DNA of 64,000 nucleotides from positions 992,001 to 1,056,000 of the forward strand of contig NW_027490138.1 in the NCBI RefSeq assembly GCF_050948175.1. The letters are read 5' to 3'. The stretch's first letter is position 1, and the number at the start of each line of letters is the position of its first letter. This document shows, piece by piece, positions 12,416 through 23,921 of this stretch. This DNA comes from Xylocopa sonorina. Lineage: Eukaryota > Arthropoda > Insecta > Hymenoptera > Apidae. Both the position numbers and the translations under genes were made by a program. Under the pieces are notes generated by a model that ran no database searches, was not told the DNA's origin, and saw nothing but the letters and a program-made list of their open reading frames with translations.

Positions 12416-13521
12416 CGATACGTAGACATCTGCAAACGCTATTCCCTTGCAAGGAAGTGTCGCATTTACATTCATTTGAACCGTAGACGAGGAAAAGCAT
12501 AACACTTCGCAATGAATATTATATCTTACCATGAAACATAGAAATGAGATGCGATATCGCGTTTTAAGAAGCATTAGAAATCTATTGCTACGATACGTAG
12601 ACATCTGCAAACACTATTTCCTTGCAAGGAAGTGTCGCATTTACATTCATTTGAATCGTAGTCGAGGAATGCATAACACTTCGCTATGAATATTATATCT
12701 TATCATAAAACATAGATATGAGATGCAGTATCTCGTTTTAAGAAGCATTTAAACTCTATTGCTTCGATACGTAGACATCTGCAGACGCTATTTCCTAGCA
12801 AGGAAGTGTCGCATTTACATTCATTTGATGTGTAGACGAGGAATACATGACACTTCGCAAATCATATTACATCTTACCATGAAACATAGAAATGAGATGC
12901 GATATCGCGTTTTAAGAAGCATTAGAACACTATTGCTACGATAGGTAGACATCTGCAGACGCTATTTCCTAGCAAGGAAGTGTCGCATTTACATTCATTT
13001 GAAGTGTAGACGAGGAATACATAACACTTCGCAAATCATATTATATCTTACCATAAAACATAGAAATGAGATGCGATATCGCGTTTTAAGAAGCATCAGA
13101 AATCCATTGCTACGATACGTAGACATCTGCAAACGCTATTTCCTTGCAAGGAAGTGTCGCATTTACATTCATTTGAAGTGTAGACGAGGAATACATAACA
13201 CTTCGCAAATCATATTATATCTTACCATAAAACATAGAAATGAGATGATATATCGCGTTTTAAGAGGCATCAGAAATCCATTGCTACGATACGTAGACAT
13301 CTGCAAGCGCTATTTCCTTGCAAGGAAGTGTCGCAGATACATTCATTTGAAGTGTAGACGAGGAATACATAACACTTCGCAAATCATATTATACCTTACC
13401 ATGAAACATAGAAATGAGATGCGATATCGCGTTTTAAGAAGAATTAGAACACTATTGCTACGATAGGTAGACATTTGCAAACGCTATTTCCTTGCAAGGA
13501 AGTGTCGCATTTACATTCATT
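12416..13521. repeat. 6271-bp-shift duplication, copy 2
   Basis: This is the partner of 6145-7250, with the same GAGATGATATATCGCG and TCGCAGATACATTC variants at about 13243 and 13333. At the right end it continues as GAACCG plus the tagged insertion, where copy 1 continues as GAATCG. This marks a recombination boundary near 13510. Confidence 0.8.
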
Positions 13522-16500
13522 TGAACCGTAGACGAGGAAAAGCATAACACTTCGCAATGAATATTATATCTTACCATGAAACATAGAAATGAGATGCGAT
13601 ATCGCGTTTTAAGAAGCATTAGGAATCTATTGCTACGATACGTAGACATCTGCAAACGCTATTTCCTTGCAAGGAAGTGTCGCATTTACATTCATTTGAA
13701 TCGTAGTCGAGGAATGCATAACACTTCGCTATGAATATTATATCTTATCATAAAACATAGATATGAGATGCAGTATCACGTTTTAAGAAGCATTTAAACT
13801 CTATTGCTTCGATACGTAGACATCTGCAGACGCTATTTCCTAGCAAGGAAGTGTCGCATTTACATTCATTTGATGTGTAGACGAGGAATACATGACACTT
13901 CGCAAATCATATTACATCTTACCATGAAACATAGAAATGAGATGCGATATCGCGTTTTAAGAAGGATTAGAACTATATTGCTACGATACCTAGACATCTG
14001 CAGACGCTATTTCCTAGCAAGGAAGTGTCGCATTTACTTTCATTTGAATCGTAGACGAGGAATGCATAACACTTCGCAAATCATATTATACCTTACCATG
14101 AAACATAGAAATGAGATGCGATATCGCGTTTTAAGAAGAATTAGAACACTATTGCTACGATAGGTAGACATCTGCAGACGCTATTTCCTAGCAAGGAAGT
14201 GTCGCATTTACATTCATTTGAAGTGTAGACGAGGAATACATAACACTTCGCAAATCATATTATATCTTACCATAAAACATAGAAATGAGATGCGATATCG
14301 CGTTTTAAGAAGCATCAGAAATCCATTGCTACGATACGTAGACATCTGCAAACGCGATTTCCTTGCAAGGAAGTGTCGCATTTACATTCATTTGAAGTGT
14401 AGACGAGGAATACATAACACTTCGCAAATCATATTATATCTTACCATAAAACATAGAAATGAGATGCGATATCGCGTTTTAAGAAGCATCAGAAGTCCAT
14501 TGCAACGATACGTAGACATCTGCAAGCGCTATTTCCTTGCAAGGAAGTGTCGCATTTACATTCATTTGAAGTGTAGACGAGGAATACATAACACTTCGCA
14601 AATCATATTATATCTTACCATAAAACATAGAAATGAGATGCGATATCGCGTTTTAAGAAGCATCAGAAATCCATTGCTACGATACGTAGACATCTGCAAA
14701 CGCTATTCCCTTGCAAGGAAGTGTCGCATTTACATTCATTTGAACCGTAGACGAGGAAAAGCATAACACTTCGCAATGAATATTATATCTTACCATGAAA
14801 CATAGAAATGAGATGCGATATCGCGTTTTAAGAAGCATTAGAAATCTATTGCTACGATACGTAGACATCTGCAAACGCTATTTCCTTGCAAGGAAGTGTC
14901 GCATTTACATTCATTTGAATCGTATTCGAGGAATGCATAACACTTCGCTATGAATATTATATCTTATCATAAAACATAGATATGAGATGCAGTATCTCGT
15001 TTTAAGAAGCATTTAAACTCTATTGCTTCGATACTTAGACATCTGCAGACGCTATTTCCTAGCAAGGAAGTGTCGCATTTACATTCATTTGATGTGTAGA
15101 CGAGGAATACATGACACTTCGCAAATCATGTTATATCTTACCATGAAACATAGAAATGAGTTGCGATATAGCGTTTTAGGAAGCATCAGAAATCCATTGC
15201 TACGATACGTAGACATCTGCAAACGCTATTTCCTTGCAAGGAAGTGTCGCATTTGCATTCATTTGAAGTGTAGACGAGGAATACATAACACTTCGCAAAT
15301 CATATTATACCTTACCATGAAACATAGAAATGAGATGCGATATCGCGTTTTAAGAAGAATTAGAACACTATTGCTACGATAGGTAGACATTTGCAAACGC
15401 TATTTCCTTGCAAGGAAGTGTCGCATTTACATTCATTTGAACCGTAGACGAGGAAAAGCATAACACTTCGCAATGAATATTATATCTTACCATGAAACAT
15501 CGAAATGAGATGCGATATCGCGTTTTAAGGAGCATTAGGAATCTATTGCTACGATACGTAGACATCTGCAAACGCTATTTCCTTGCAAGGAAGTGTCGCA
15601 TTTACATTCATTTGAATCGTAGTCGAGGAATGCATAACACTTCGCTATGAATATTATATCTTATCATAAAACATAGATATGAGATGCAGTATCTCGTTTT
15701 AAGAAGCATTTAAACTCTATTGCTTCGATACGTAGACATCTGCAGAAGCTATTTCCTAGCAAGGAAGTGTCGCATTTACATTCATTTGATGTGTAGACGA
15801 GGAATACATGACACTTCGCAAATCATATTACATCTTACCATTAAACATAGAAATGAGATGCGATATCGCGTTTTAAGAAGCATTAGAACTCTATTGCTAC
15901 GATACCTAGACATCTGCAGACGCTATTTCCTAGCAAGGAAGTGTCGCATTTACTTTCATTTGAATCGTAGACGAGGAATGCATAACACTTCGCAAATCAT
16001 ATTATACCTTACCATGAAACATAGAAATGAGATGCGATATCGCGTTTTAAGAAGAATTAGAACACTATTGCTACGATAGGTAGACATCTGCAGACGCTAT
16101 TTCCTAGCAAGGAAGTGTCGCATTTACATTCATTTGAAGTGTAGACGAGGAATACATAACACTTCGCAAATCATATTATATCTTACCATAAAACATAGAA
16201 ATGAGATGCGATATCGCGTTTTAAGAAGCATCAGAAATCCATTGCTACGATACGTAGACATCTGCAAACGCGATTTCCTTGCAAGGAAGTGTCGCATTTA
16301 CATTCATTTGAATCGTAGACGAGGAATGCATAACACTTCGCAATGAATATTATATCTTATCATGAAACATAGATATGAGATGCAATATCTCGTTTTAAGA
16401 AGCATTTGAACTCTATTGCTTCGATACGTAGACATCTGCAAACGCTATTTCCCTGCAAGGAAGTGTCGCATTTACATGCATTTGAGGTGTAGACGAGGAA

Positions 16501-16748
16501 TACATAACACTTCGCAAATCATATTATATCTTACCATGAAACATAGAAATGAGATGCGATATCGCCGTTTTAAGAATCATAAGAACTCTATTGCTACGAT
16601 ACCTAGACATCTGCAGACGCTATTTCCTAGCGAGAAAGTGTCGCATTCACATTCATTTGAAGTGTAGACGAAGAATACATAACACTTCGCAAATCATATT
16701 ATACCTTACCATGAAACATAGAAATTAGATGCGATATATCGTTTTAAG
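13358..16748. repeat. 4355-bp-shift duplication, copy 2
   Basis: This is the second copy of the 3.39 kb block, with all nine rare markers in the same order. Differences are sparse, for example AAGGATTAG near 13963, CATTGCAACGATAC near 14500, GATATAGCG near 15167 and CATCGAAATGAG near 15499. The copies part at about 16748, where this one continues as AGAATCATAAG and copy 1 as AGAAGCATCAG. Confidence 0.85.
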
Positions 16749-19700
16749 AATCATAAGAACTCTATTGCTACGATACGTAGACATCTGCAAACGCTATTTC
16801 CTTGCAAGGAAGTGTCGCATTTACATTCATTTGAATCGTAGACGAGGAATGCATAACACTTCGCAAATCATATTACATCTTACCATGAAACGTAGAAATG
16901 AGATGCGATATCGCGTTTTAAGAAGCATTAGAACTCTATTGCTACGATACCCAGACATCTGCAGACGCTATTACCTAACAAGGTAGTGTCGCATTTACAT
17001 TCATTTGAAGTGTAGACGAGGAATACCTGACACATAGCTAATCATCTTATATCTTACCATGAAACATAGAAATGAGGTGCGATATCGCGTTTTAAGAAGC
17101 ATTAGAAAGCTATTGCTACGATACGTAGACATCTGCAAACGCTATTTCCTAGCGAGGAAGTATCGCATTCACATTCATTTGAAGTGTAGACGAGGAATAC
17201 ATAACACTTCGCAAATCATATTATATCTTACCATGAATCATAGAAATGAGATGCGATATCTCGTTTTAAGAAGCATTTGAACTCTATTGCTTCGATACGT
17301 AGACATCTGCAAACGCTATTTCCTTGCAAGGAAGTGTCGCATTTACATTCATTTGAAGTGTAGACGAGGAATACATAACACTTCGCAAATCATATTATAT
17401 CTTACCATAAAACATAGAAATAAGATGCGATATCGCGTTTTAAGAAGCATCAGAAATCCATTGCTACGATACGTAGACATCTGCAAACGCTATTCCCTTG
17501 CAAGGAAGTGTCGCATTTACATTCATTTGAACCGTAGACGAGGAAAAGCATAACACTTCGCAATGAATATTATATCTTACCATGAAACATAGAAATGAGA
17601 TGCGATATCGCGTTTTAAGAAGCATTAGAAATCTATTGCTACGATACGTAGACATCTGCAAACACTATTTCCTTGCAAGGAAGTGTCGCATTTACATTCA
17701 TTTGAATCGTAGTCGAGGAATGCATAACACTTCGCTATGAATATTATATCTTATCATAAAACATAGATATGAGATGCAGTATCTCGTTTTAAGAAGCATT
17801 TAAACTCTATTGCTTCGATACGTAGACATCTGCAGACGCTATTTCCTAGCAAGGAAGTGTCGCATTTACATTCATTTGATGTGTAGACGAGGAATACATG
17901 ACACTTCGCAAATCATGTTATATCTGACCATGAAACATAGAAATGAGTTGCGATATCGCGTTTTAGGAAGCATCAGAAATCCATTGCTACGATACGTAGA
18001 CATCTGCAAACGCTATTTCCTTGCAAGGAAGTGTCGCATTTACATTCATTTGAAGTGTAGACGAGGAATACATAACACTTCGCAAATCATATTATACCTT
18101 ACCATGAAACATAGAAATGAGATGCGATATCGCGTTTTAAGAAGAATTAGAACACTATTGCTACGATAGGTAGACATTTGCAAACGCTATTTCCTTGCAA
18201 GGAAGTGTCGCATTTACATTCATTTGAACCGTAGACGAGGAAAAGCATAACACTTCGCAATGAATATTATATCTTACCATGAAACATAGAAATGAGATGC
18301 GATATCGCGTTTTAAGAAGCATTAGGAATCTATTGCTACGATACGTAGACATCTGCAAACGCTATTTCCTTGCAAGGAAGTGTCGCATTTACATTCATTT
18401 GAATCGTAGTCGAGGAATGCATAACACTTCGCTATGAATATTATATCTTATCATAAAACATAGATATGAGATGCAGTATCTCGTTTTAAGAAGCATTTAA
18501 ACTCTATTGCTTCGATACGTAGACATCTGCAGACGCTATTTCCTAGCAAGGAAGTGTCGCATTTACATTCATTTGATGTGTAGACGAGGAATACATGACA
18601 CTTCGCAAATCATATTACATCTTACCATGAAACATAGAAATGAGATGCGATATCGCGTTTTAAGAAGCATTAGAACTCTATTGCTACGATACCTAGACAT
18701 CTGCAGACGCTAATTCCTAGCAAGGAAGTGTCGCATTTACTTTCATTTGAATCGTAGACGAGGAATGCATAACACTTCGCAAATCATATTATACCTTACC
18801 ATGAAACATAGAAATGAGATGCGATATCGCGTTTTAAGAAGAATTAGAACACTATTGCTACGATAGGTAGACATCTGCAGACGCTATTTCCTAGCAAGGA
18901 AGTGTCGCATTTACATTCATTTGAAGTGTAGACGAGGAATACATAACACTTCGCAAATCATATTATATCTTACCATAAAACATAGAAATGAGATGCGATA
19001 TCGCGTTTTAAGAAGCATCAGAAATCCATTGCTACGATACGTAGACATCTGCAAACGCGATTTCCTTGCAAGGAAGTGTCGCATTTACATTCATTTGAAG
19101 TGTAGACGAGGAATACATAACACTTCGCAAATCATATTATATCTTACCATAAAACATAGAAATGAGATGCGATATCGCGTTTTAAGAAGCATCAGAAATC
19201 CATTGCTACGATACGTAGACATCTGCAAGCGCTATTTCCTTGCAAGGAGGTGTCGCATTTACATTCATTTGAAGTGTAGACGAGGAATACATAACACTTC
19301 GCAAATCATATTATATCTTACCATAAAACATAGAAATGAGATGCGATATCGCGTTTTAAGAAGCATCAGAAATCCATTGCTACGATACGTAGACATCTGC
19401 AAACGCTATTCCCTTGCAAGGAAGTGTCGCATTTACATTCATTTGAACCGTAGACGAGGAAAAGCATAACACTTCGCAATGAATATTATATCTTACCATG
19501 AAACATAGAAATGAGATGCGATATCGCGTTTTAAGAAGCATTAGAAATCTATTGCTACGATACGTAGACATCTGCAAACGCTATTTCCTTGCAAGGAAGT
19601 GTCGCATTTACATTCATTTGAATCGTAGTCGAGGAATGCATAACACTTCGCTATGAGTATTATATCTTATCATAAAACATAGATATGAGATGCAGTATCT

Positions 19701-19958
19701 CGTTTTAAGAAGCATTTAAACTCTATTGCTTCGATACGTAGACATCTGCAGACGCTATTTCCTAGCAAGGAAGTGTCGCATTTACATTCATTTGATGTGT
19801 AGACGAGGAATACATGACACTTCGCAAATCATGTTATATCTTACCATGAAACATAGAAATGAGTTGCGATATCGCGTTTTAGGAAGCATCAGAAATCCAT
19901 TGCTACGATACGTAGACATCTGCAAACGCTATTTCCTTGCAAGGAAGTGTCGCATTTA
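16278..19958. repeat. 9058-bp-shift duplication, copy 2
   Basis: This is the second copy of the 3.7 kb block at 7220-10900, with the same ordered markers (TTTACATGCATTTGAGG near 16470, ACACATAGCTAATCATC near 17030). Private differences are few, such as AATACCTGACAC near 17022 and AATAAGATGCG near 17419. It overlaps the ends of the 4355-bp and 2613-bp duplications, so the exchanges are nested. Confidence 0.82.
17464..19360. repeat. 2613-bp-shift duplication, copy 1
   Basis: This segment matches 20077-21973. Shared private variants are TATATCTGACCATG (17922 and 20535) and ACGCTAATTCCTAGC (18708 and 21321). The shift is 15 x 174 plus 3 tagged insertions. The two private markers are absent from the older copies at 8.4-9.8 kb, so this is probably among the youngest events in region I. 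Confidence 0.83.
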
Positions 19959-21480
19959 CATTCATTTGAATCGTAGTCGAGGAATGCATAACACTTCGCT
20001 ATGAATATTATATCTTATCATAAAACATAGATATGAGATGCAGTATCTCGTTTTAAGAAGCATTTAAACTCTATTGCTTCGATACGTAGACATCTGCAAA
20101 CGCTATTCCCTTGCAAGGAAGTGTCGCATTTACATTCATTTGAACCGTAGACGAGGAAAAGCATAACACTTCGCAATGAATATTATATCTTACCATGAAA
20201 CATAGAAATGAGATGCGATATCGCGTTTTAAGAAGCATTAGAAATCTATTGCTACGATACGTAGACATCTGCAAACACTATTTCCTTGCAAGGAAGTGTC
20301 GCATTTACATTCATTTGAATCGTAGTCGAGGAATGCATAACACTTCGCTATGAATATTATATCTTATCATAAAACATAGATATGAGATGCAGTATCTCGT
20401 TTTAAGAAGCATTTAAACTCTATTGCTTCGATACGTAGACATCTGCAGACGCTATTTCCTAGCAAGGAAGTGTCGCATTTACATTCATTTGATGTGTAGA
20501 CGAGGAATACATGACACTTCGCAAATCATGTTATATCTGACCATGAAACATAGAAATGAGTTGCGATATCGCGTTTTAGGAAGCATCAGAAATCCATTGC
20601 TACGATACGTAGACATCTGCAAACGCTATTTCCTTGCAAGGAAGTGTCGCATTTACATTCATTTGAAGTGTAGACGAGGAATACATAACACTTCGCAAAT
20701 CATATTATACCTTACCATGAAACATAGAAATGAGATGCGATATCGCGTTTTAAGAAGAATTAGAACACTATTGCTACGATAGGTAGACATTTGCAAACGC
20801 TATTTCCTTGCAAGGAAGTGTCGCATTTACATTCATTTGAACCGTAGACGGGGAAAAGCATAACACTTCGCAATGAATATTATATCTTACCATGAAACAT
20901 AGAAATGAGATGCGATATCGCGTTTTAAGAAGCATTAGGAATCTATTGCTACGATACGTAGACATCTGCAAACGCTATTTCCTTGCAAGGAAGTGTCGCA
21001 TTTACATTCATTTGAATCGTAGTCGAGGAATGCATAACACTTCGCTATGAATATTATATCTTATCATAAAACATAGATATGAGATGCAGTATCTCGTTTT
21101 AAGAAGCATTTAAACTCTATTGCTTCGATACGTAGACATCTGCAGACGCTATTTCCTAGCAAGGAAGTGTCGCATTTACATTCATTTGATGTGTAGACGA
21201 GGAATACATGACACTTCGCAAATCATATTACATCTTACCATGAAACATAGAAATGAGATGCGATATCGCGTTTTAAGAAGCATTAGAACTCTATTGCTAC
21301 GATACCTAGACATCTGCAGACGCTAATTCCTAGCAAGGAAGTGTCGCATTTACTTTCATTTGAATCGTAGACGAGGAATGCATAACACTTCGCAAATCAT
21401 ATTATACCTTACCATGAAACATAGAAATGAGATGCGATATCGCGTTTTAAGAAGAATTAGAACACTATTGCTACGATAGG
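19386..21480. repeat. 697-bp tetramer, three consecutive units
   Basis: This is the clearest run of the a-b-c-d tetramer. c monomers lie at about 19732, 20429 and 21126 and tagged a monomers near 19460, 20157 and 20854, all 697 bp apart. Shorter two-unit runs occur at about 8410-9810, 10326-11726, 14681-16080 and 17468-18868. Confidence 0.8.
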
Positions 21481-21973
21481 TAGACATCTGCAGACGCTAT
21501 TTCCTAGCAAGGAAGTGTCGCATTTACATTCATTTGAAGTGTAGACGAGGAATACATAACACTTCGCAAATCATATTATATCTTACCATGAAACATAGAA
21601 ATGAGATGCGATATCGCGTTTTAAGAAGCATCAGAAATCCATTGCTGCGATACGTAGACATCTGCAAACGCGATTTCCTTGCAAGGAAGTGTCGCATTTA
21701 CATTCATTTGAAGTGTAGACGAGGAATACATAACACTTCGCAAATCATATTATATCTTACCATAAAACATAGAAGTGAGATGCGATATCGCGTTTTAAGA
21801 AGCATCAGAAATCCATTGCTACGATACGCAGACATCTGCAAGCGCTATTTCCTTGCAAGGAAGTGTCGCATTTACATTCATTTGAAGTGTAGACGAGGAA
21901 TACATAACACTTCGCAAATCATATTATACCTTACCATGAAACATAGAAATGAGATGCGATATCGCGTTTTAAG
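20077..21973. repeat. 2613-bp-shift duplication, copy 2
   Basis: This is the partner of 17464-19360. Its left boundary sits in a monomer that joins a B tail (GCAGTATCTCG, CATTTAAAC) to the CTATTCCCTTGC tagged monomer near 20070-20105, a junction not seen at the other copies. A GACGGGGAAAAGC variant near 20850 is private. Confidence 0.8.
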
Positions 21974-22649
21974 AAGAATTAGAACACTATTGCTACGATA
22001 GGTAGACATTTGCAAACGCTATTTCCTTGCAAGGAAGTGTCGCATTTACATTCATTTGAACCGTAGACGAGGAAAAGCATAACACTTCGCAATGAATATT
22101 ATATCTTATCATGAAACATAGATATGAGATGCAATATCTCGTTTTAAGAAGCATTTGAACTCTATTGCTTCGATACGTAGACATCTGCAAACGCTATTTC
22201 CTTGCAAGGAAGTGTCGCATTCACATTCATTTGAAGTGTAGACGAGGTATACATAACACTTCGCAAATCATGTTATATCTTACCATGAAACATAGAAATG
22301 AGATGCGATATCGCGTTGTAAGAAGCATTAGAACTCTACTGCTTCGATACGTAGACATCTGCAAACGCTATTTCCTTGCAAGGAAGTGTCGCATTTACAT
22401 TCACTTGAAGTGTAGGCGAGGAATACATAACACTTCGCAAATCATATTATACCTTACCATGAAACATAGAAATGAGATGCGATATCGCGTTTTAAGAATT
22501 ATAAGAACTCTATTGCTACGATACGTAGACATCTGCAAACGCTATTTCCTTGCAAGGAAGTGTCGCATTTACTTTCATTTGAATCGTAGACGAGGAATGC
22601 ATAACACTTCGCAATGAATATTATATCTTATCATGAAACATAGATATGA
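21889..22649. repeat. 18.3-kb-distant duplicated block, copy 2
   Basis: This is the partner of 3600-4360. It carries the same set of rare variants with only a few differences, for example TACTGCTTCG where copy 1 has TATTGCTTCG and TTACTTTCATTTG where copy 1 has TTACATTCATTTG. The two copies bracket the tetramer domain. Confidence 0.82.
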
Positions 22650-23901
22650 GATGCAGTATCTCGTTTTAAGAAGCATTTGAACTCTATTGCTTCGATACGT
22701 AGACATCTGCAAACGCAATTTCCTTACAAGGAGGTGTCGCATTTACATTAATTTGAAGTGTAGACGAGGAATACATAACACTTCGCAAATCATATTACAT
22801 CTTACCATGAAACATAGAAATGAGATGCGATATCGCGTTTTAAGAAGCATTAAAACTCTATTGCTACGATACCTAGACATCTGCAAACGCTATTTCCTTG
22901 CAAGGAAGTGTCGCATTTACATTCATTTGAAGTGTAGACGAGGAATACATAACACTTCGCAAATCATGTTATATCTTACCATGAAACATAGAAATGAGAT
23001 GCGATATCGCGTTTTAAGAATCATATGACCTCTATTGCTACGATACGTAGACATCTGCAAACGCCACTTCCTTGCAAGGAAGTGTCGCATTTACATTCAT
23101 TTGAACCGTAGACGAGGAAAAGCATAACACTTCGCAATGAATATTATATCTTATCATGAAGCATAGATATGAGATGCAATATCTCGTTTTAAGAAGCATT
23201 TGAACACTATTGCTTCGATACGTAGACATCTGCAAACGCTATTTCCTTGCAAGGAAGTGTCGCATTTACATTCATTTGAAGTGTTGACGAGGAATACATG
23301 ACACTTCGCAAATCATATTATATCTTACCATGAAACATAGAAATGAGATGTGATATCGCGTTGTAAAAAGCATTAGAAATCTATTGCTACGATACGTAGA
23401 CATCTGCAAACACTATTTCCTAGCGAGGAAGTGTCGCATTTACGTTCATTTGAAATGTAGACGAGGAATACATAACACTTCGCAAATCATATTACATCTT
23501 ACCATGAAACATAGAAATGAGATGCGATATCGCGTTTTAAGAAGCATTAGAACTCTATTGCTACGATACCTAGACATCTGCAGACGCTATTTCCTGGCAA
23601 GGAAGTGTCGCATTTACATTCATTTGAAGTGTAGACGAGGAATACATAACACTTCGCAAATCATATTATATCTTACCATAAAACATAGAAATGAGATGCG
23701 ATATCGCGTTTTAAGAAGCATCAGATATCCATTGCTACGATACGTAGACATCTGCAAACGCTATTTCCTTGCAAGGAAGTGTCGCATTTACATTCATTTG
23801 AAGTGTAGACAAGGAATACATAACACTTCGCAAATCATATTATATCTTACCATAAAACATAGAAATGAGATGCGATATCGCGTTTTAAGAAGCATCAGAA
23901 A

Positions 23902-23921
23902 TCCATTCCTTGAAAGGAAGT
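23902..23921. repeat. 33-bp internal deletion junction (141-bp monomer unit)
   Basis: ATCCATT is joined directly to CCTTGAAAGGAAG. The expected sequence between them, from GCTACGATACG through CGCTATTT, is missing: 5 bp of one monomer end and the first 28 bp of the next, 33 bp in total, junction after 23907. ATT occurs on the left side and at the right edge of the lost segment, so a short microhomology may have been used. It is the only indel larger than one base that I found in the window. Confidence 0.85.

Larger units (their letters stand above)
1..23140. repeat. Region I: insertion-tagged higher-order repeat domain
   Basis: This domain holds all 18 GAGGAAAAGC insertions and all four ATCGCCG insertions (near 4545, 7506, 12210 and 16566). 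It also holds every B-like monomer with TCGTAGTCGAGG plus CGCTATGAAT and GCAGTATCTCG. Higher-order repeats are overlapping and nested, with shifts of 697, 1741, 2613, 4355, 6271, 9058 and 18289 bp. The private variants end after about 23.1 kb, so this looks like a homogenised block with its own amplification history. Confidence 0.8.

Noticed and set aside
9003..21973. Assembly artefact as the sole explanation of the long near-identical duplications
   Set aside because: Copies differ by scattered private substitutions and have different junctions, so simple duplication by the assembler is unlikely. It cannot be fully excluded without reads.
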